Below the pieces are notes generated by a model. The model was not told the origin of the DNA. It did no database searches and worked only from the letters and a program-made list of their open reading frames with translations. Below, piece after piece: positions 31,146-34,364 of a stretch of DNA of 34,364 nt. The stretch is from JBNJGT01 sp046496745 (lineage in GTDB: Archaea > Nanobdellota > Nanobdellia > Woesearchaeales > JACJVW01): positions 1-34,364 of the forward strand of contig JAWOGQ010000034.1 of assembly GCA_046496745.1 (NCBI GenBank). The letters run 5' to 3'. Each line of letters starts with the position of its first letter. The stretch's first letter is position 1. Position numbers and translations under genes: made by a program.

Positions 31146-31148
31146 GCC

Positions 31149-32417
31149 TTGGTTAATTTCAAAAAATTACTTGCACCGGTATTGATACCTTTCACAATGT
31201 TAGTTTATTCTAATGCGAATGCTATTGATGAAAAGGCAAAAGTCCCTGACAGGGATTATAAGGTGTCCCGACATTACGAAGAACCTACGTATGGTGTTGA
31301 TATACTTTCTCATATAGGAGAAAAGAAAGGAGTAACAGTTGAAGGCGAAAGAAAACTTTATCGATCATTAGATGGACAGGTGGAAGTTGATGGGTCTGTT
31401 AAAGTGTCAACTGATAATTTTGATCTTGATACTGATACTGGAAGGGAAGAGTACAAGCTGCTTGAGACTAAAGTCTCTTTTGATGGGATATACAAGCGAG
31501 AGATTGATTCTGATGTAGGTAATGTAATGCCTTATTTCACGATTGAACCGCACTTGAGTTTCTCTGCTTTTGATGTTGATGTAGATTATGGAGATGAATC
31601 CATCGATGAGACTGTCTTTTACATGACACCTGGTATTTTTGGAACAGTATTCCTTGACCGGGAGGAGCTCGGATTGATAAGGGACGGTACAAAAAATGTA
31701 AATAATCATGATTTTGGTTCCTTGATAAGATATCTCAAGTTTGGGATGGGAATCGAAAAACAAATATCTTTTCATGATTCTGATTATCCTGATTCTGTCC
31801 GTGAACTGCAGGAGCTTGAGAATGATCCTTTGAAGCTTACTACCAGGGTAGGGCTTGATGATAAATTTCTTTTAGAGTATGCCCGGGTTTTTGGAGAAGA
31901 AGATGATCATAATGAGGTATGGCTGAAATATTTTCCAAGGGTTGCTGTAAAGGATCTTAATATGCTAAAATCAATAGTTTTAGGATTTAATACGCTAAAT
32001 TCAATAGGAATAGGATATGATGATGATTACGGGAAACGTGATATAATGGGTCTTGAGCTTAATAGTTATGTCCTGAGGCCTGAGATTAGGCATGATCCTG
32101 GATATCATAACATGGATGTTGGATATCTCCTGCAGATGAATATGGGTATTGACAGCGAAGGTGGGGGCAAGCTGATGAGTCGTATACCTTTTACTGATGC
32201 TATGATCAGGGGGCTTCCATTATCAGAGCAACTTGGTTTTAGGGACGGGGATCAGATCAATCACCAGAACCAGTTAGAGTTGATAGTTGGATTCAAGCGC
32301 TTTACATATGCTGATGCTGAAGATCTTGATTCATTGTATCTTGGATTGGGTTGGGATTATAAGAAGCCGTATGAGATTCGTAAATTTCAGGTTGATGTGA
32401 GGGATAATAATGAATAG
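31149..32417 (+). CDS. Exported beta-rich protein of unknown family
   Basis: The 422-residue protein starts at TTG 31149. A signal peptide (about 1-25, basic start then LLAPVLIPFTMLVYSNANA) ends in a signal-peptidase type A-x-A site. The mature part is rich in Asp, Gly and aromatic residues, with alternating polar and hydrophobic residues, for example QVEVDGSVKVSTDNF, YFTIEPHLSFSAFDVDVDYG, TTRVGLDDKFLLEYARVF, and RPEIRHDPGYHNMDVGYLLQ. Strands of this length and pattern recall porin-like beta barrels, but soluble beta-sandwiches are equally possible. It contains no cysteine. Its stop overlaps the next gene by eight bases, so the two are coupled and probably work together at the cell surface. 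Confidence 0.72.
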   Translation: MVNFKKLLAPVLIPFTMLVYSNANAIDEKAKVPDRDYKVSRHYEEPTYGVDILSHIGEKKGVTVEGERKLYRSLDGQVEVDGSVKVSTDNFDLDTDTGREEYKLLETKVSFDGIYKREIDSDVGNVMPYFTIEPHLSFSAFDVDVDYGDESIDETVFYMTPGIFGTVFLDREELGLIRDGTKNVNNHDFGSLIRYLKFGMGIEKQISFHDSDYPDSVRELQELENDPLKLTTRVGLDDKFLLEYARVFGEEDDHNEVWLKYFPRVAVKDLNMLKSIVLGFNTLNSIGIGYDDDYGKRDIMGLELNSYVLRPEIRHDPGYHNMDVGYLLQMNMGIDSEGGGKLMSRIPFTDAMIRGLPLSEQLGFRDGDQINHQNQLELIVGFKRFTYADAEDLDSLYLGLGWDYKKPYEIRKFQVDVRDNNE

Positions 32418-34364
32418 AATATCAAAATTTTTATGGACGTCACTTCTTGGCACCACACTTCTAGGTTCTACTGTTGTGGGTGTTCCACAGGCACAGGCTT
32501 TTTTCTGGTATTCCCCTGATGCTAAGGAAATAACAAGCAATATAGGTGTAGAAGGACCTGAACGCAAGGTGATAAATGATATAATCTCAGATAACTATAG
32601 TTATATGAAAGGCAAGGGAGAGTTCTCTTCATATAAGGATGATGAGATCACTCTCATGGCTTATGTTGCTGATGCACTTGATGTGCATACGTTTCCAGAG
32701 GATTATTTCACTGAGAAAGACAGCCTTCTGCCGGAGACCACCAGAAGACTTATTGATACTGCAAACAAGGAGAATGTGTCTTACCAGAATCTTGCAGAGA
32801 TAATAAGCTTCCATGACAGGCTTGATTTGGAGGGGGATGATTATGCCCGTAGGGTAGAGGATCTTGCAAATTCTGTTGAATCATTCATGGATCATCCTGA
32901 AAAGAAGATGATGCTTTCTCTTTCTTTCCAGAAAGCAGTAGGTCCGCAGGAGAGTTATCTTGCTTTTACAAGGCCGGCAGCTATATTGGCAGATGAATTC
33001 CCTTTGGTTCCTGCAGACGAGATGAGCAGTAGGATCTCTTTTTTGGCAGGGATTTCAGATGCAGAGGCATATAATGATCCTGAAAAATTGCTTGAGGCAT
33101 TAAGGCACAGCGAAGGGATGCTTAATGCAAATCCTTCTGAGAATTCACTCTATAATGGGATACTGGATATCCTTGTAGAGAATGTTGATATCGGAGAGAG
33201 TCCTGTGACTTATACGAGGCTTGCCAATGATCTTTTTGGCAGGTATAGTTCTTTCCAGAAGAGTGAGGATATCAGCTGGACCCTTGAGCAGATGCGAAGC
33301 GATCTTCAGGTTGCGCATGTGGTACTGGAAGAGCGTGGCCAGGTTATCACACCTGAAAAACAGGTCAATATAGCAATTGGCATGCCTCTTGACAATTATG
33401 TTGAAGGTGTGTGGAAGGATCAGAAATTCAAGGACATGCTCAAAAAGTCTCCTGAGATTGAGCCTTTCTATAATGCTATAATGTCAATACCTTTTATCCA
33501 TAAGAATCTGGAAGCACTTAAATTCAAAGGAAGGTATCGGCCTTTGAACGAGGCAAATTTCTGGAATGATTCACTGGAAGATACTGCTGATGTCAATGAT
33601 ATCAAGGTGACAGACACCCTGGAATCACGATGCATAACTGTTTTCAAGGCATTGTCTGAACTACCGCTCTCAGGAGGTTTCAAGGATTTCAATCCGGATA
33701 TCCCAAAAAGGAAACAACTTTCAGCGCTTGAACGAGTGCAGGGTTATACTTATGAGCTTATCAATAATGCAATCGATTATACATCTGCTGTAGAGATGTC
33801 AGGATATCCTTTTGAGTGGTCACTTTCATTTCTGGATAGTTTTGCTGATACAAGCGACACCAAGGATAAACTGGCATTTTATGTGAAGAATGCTAATAGT
33901 ATCCTTCTTACAGGCAGTGAGAATGGATATACTGCGAAGGAGATTGATGAACTCGCTTCAATATTCAGGCAGAATGCCCCGGATATAGAGGATTATTTTG
34001 AGCCCGAGAAATACGCTGCTGCATTCACGCATGTGCTTGAAACAGTTGAACCTGATCAGATATTTGCTTATGATAAGGTTATGGGAAAGCTTTTAGAGCT
34101 TACTGAGCAGAATGGGTTCTTTGATTCACATGGTGAGGTTGTTCCTGATTCTTTTGCAAGGCCTGGTGCAAAAATCATGGGCTATAAGAAAGAAAAGGGG
34201 ATGTCACTTGATGAGACTCTCTCACGTATGGAAGAGGTTATGAATTCCTGGGATAAAACAAAGGAAGATATGAAAGAGAGGCCTCATGTGTATAAAGGGC
34301 AGCCAGAGCTGGGAGTGCTCCAACCTGAAAAGCTTGCAAACGATATCATGAAGAGGTCAGAGAG
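32410..34364 (+). CDS. Large exported helical protein, 3' end beyond the window
   Basis: From ATG 32410 the frame is open for 651 codons to the window edge. A signal peptide (MNRISKFLWTSLLGTTLLGS to PQAQA, about 30 residues) is followed by a mostly alpha-helical, acidic protein without recognisable motifs. Examples are DDEITLMAYVADALDV, RRVEDLANSVESFMDH, and NAIDYTSAVEMSGYPFEW. Only one cysteine is seen (SRCITVF). Regular helical stretches of 35-45 residues suggest a repeat or superhelical fold, but I cannot define a repeat unit. The start overlaps the upstream exported protein by eight bases. Codon use looks like its neighbours. The C terminus, and any anchor, lies outside the window. Confidence 0.75.
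   Translation, partial: MNRISKFLWTSLLGTTLLGSTVVGVPQAQAFFWYSPDAKEITSNIGVEGPERKVINDIISDNYSYMKGKGEFSSYKDDEITLMAYVADALDVHTFPEDYFTEKDSLLPETTRRLIDTANKENVSYQNLAEIISFHDRLDLEGDDYARRVEDLANSVESFMDHPEKKMMLSLSFQKAVGPQESYLAFTRPAAILADEFPLVPADEMSSRISFLAGISDAEAYNDPEKLLEALRHSEGMLNANPSENSLYNGILDILVENVDIGESPVTYTRLANDLFGRYSSFQKSEDISWTLEQMRSDLQVAHVVLEERGQVITPEKQVNIAIGMPLDNYVEGVWKDQKFKDMLKKSPEIEPFYNAIMSIPFIHKNLEALKFKGRYRPLNEANFWNDSLEDTADVNDIKVTDTLESRCITVFKALSELPLSGGFKDFNPDIPKRKQLSALERVQGYTYELINNAIDYTSAVEMSGYPFEWSLSFLDSFADTSDTKDKLAFYVKNANSILLTGSENGYTAKEIDELASIFRQNAPDIEDYFEPEKYAAAFTHVLETVEPDQIFAYDKVMGKLLELTEQNGFFDSHGEVVPDSFARPGAKIMGYKKEKGMSLDETLSRMEEVMNSWDKTKEDMKERPHVYKGQPELGVLQPEKLANDIMKRSE

Overview
The window reads as a compact archaeal chromosome segment. 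A family B DNA polymerase ends in a PCNA-binding motif, an archaeal-type Dph2 is present, and the tRNA-Pro lacks an encoded CCA. Most genes carry a TATA box centred about 24-28 bases before the start codon, the pattern of leaderless archaeal transcription. Bacterial-type functions sit among these: UvrA, UvrB, UvrC, a GGDEF protein, CheW and CheY, MarC-like membrane proteins, and a small GH15 enzyme. The compactness, reduced enzymes (Dph2, UvrC and GH15 all lack domains) and many unrecognised proteins suggest a DPANN-type lineage such as Woesearchaeota or a relative. That placement is inference; no rRNA is present to settle it.

Layout. 1-1.75 kb: the 5' end of an Lrp/AsnC regulator, a PAS-GGDEF diguanylate cyclase and a Dph2 lacking its first domain. 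1.8-9.45 kb: tRNA-Pro(CGG), uvrA, two overlapping MarC-family genes, a large divergent PRPP synthetase-like gene, then a mini zinc-ribbon gene overlapping uvrC. 9.45-15.8 kb: a GNAT acetyltransferase, a small PLDc_N-type membrane protein, DNA polymerase B, a 7-TM protein, an ABC exporter, a structured intergenic element that may be a non-coding RNA, and a CoA-binding protein. 15.8-19.7 kb: three minus-strand genes, ending with a 797-residue membrane protein that carries a C-terminal aminoglycoside-phosphotransferase-like kinase domain. 19.8-22.15 kb: uvrB translationally coupled to a cysteine-rich protein. 22.1-25 kb: a membrane-anchored hypothetical protein, a GH15 enzyme, a VTT/TVP38 membrane protein and a small Cys-containing protein. 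25-27.9 kb: two tandem CheW genes divergent from ftsZ, which is followed by a Q-rich coiled-coil partner gene. 28-31 kb: a scramblase-like protein, a transglutaminase-like protease, a TPR protein and a CheY receiver. 31.1 kb to the end: two overlapping genes for exported proteins, the first beta-rich and the second helical and cut by the window edge.

Working together: UvrA, UvrB and UvrC form one nucleotide-excision repair system spread over three loci. CheW, CheW and CheY are the adaptor and receiver parts of a chemotaxis-type pathway whose receptor and kinase lie elsewhere. FtsZ and its downstream partner form a Shine-Dalgarno-led, terminator-closed operon. Strong Shine-Dalgarno sequences appear mainly at the 7-TM gene, the ftsZ pair and the exported-protein operon; most other genes look leaderless. 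No gap of 300 bases or more lacks a gene, and I saw no CRISPR array, insertion sequence or rRNA.
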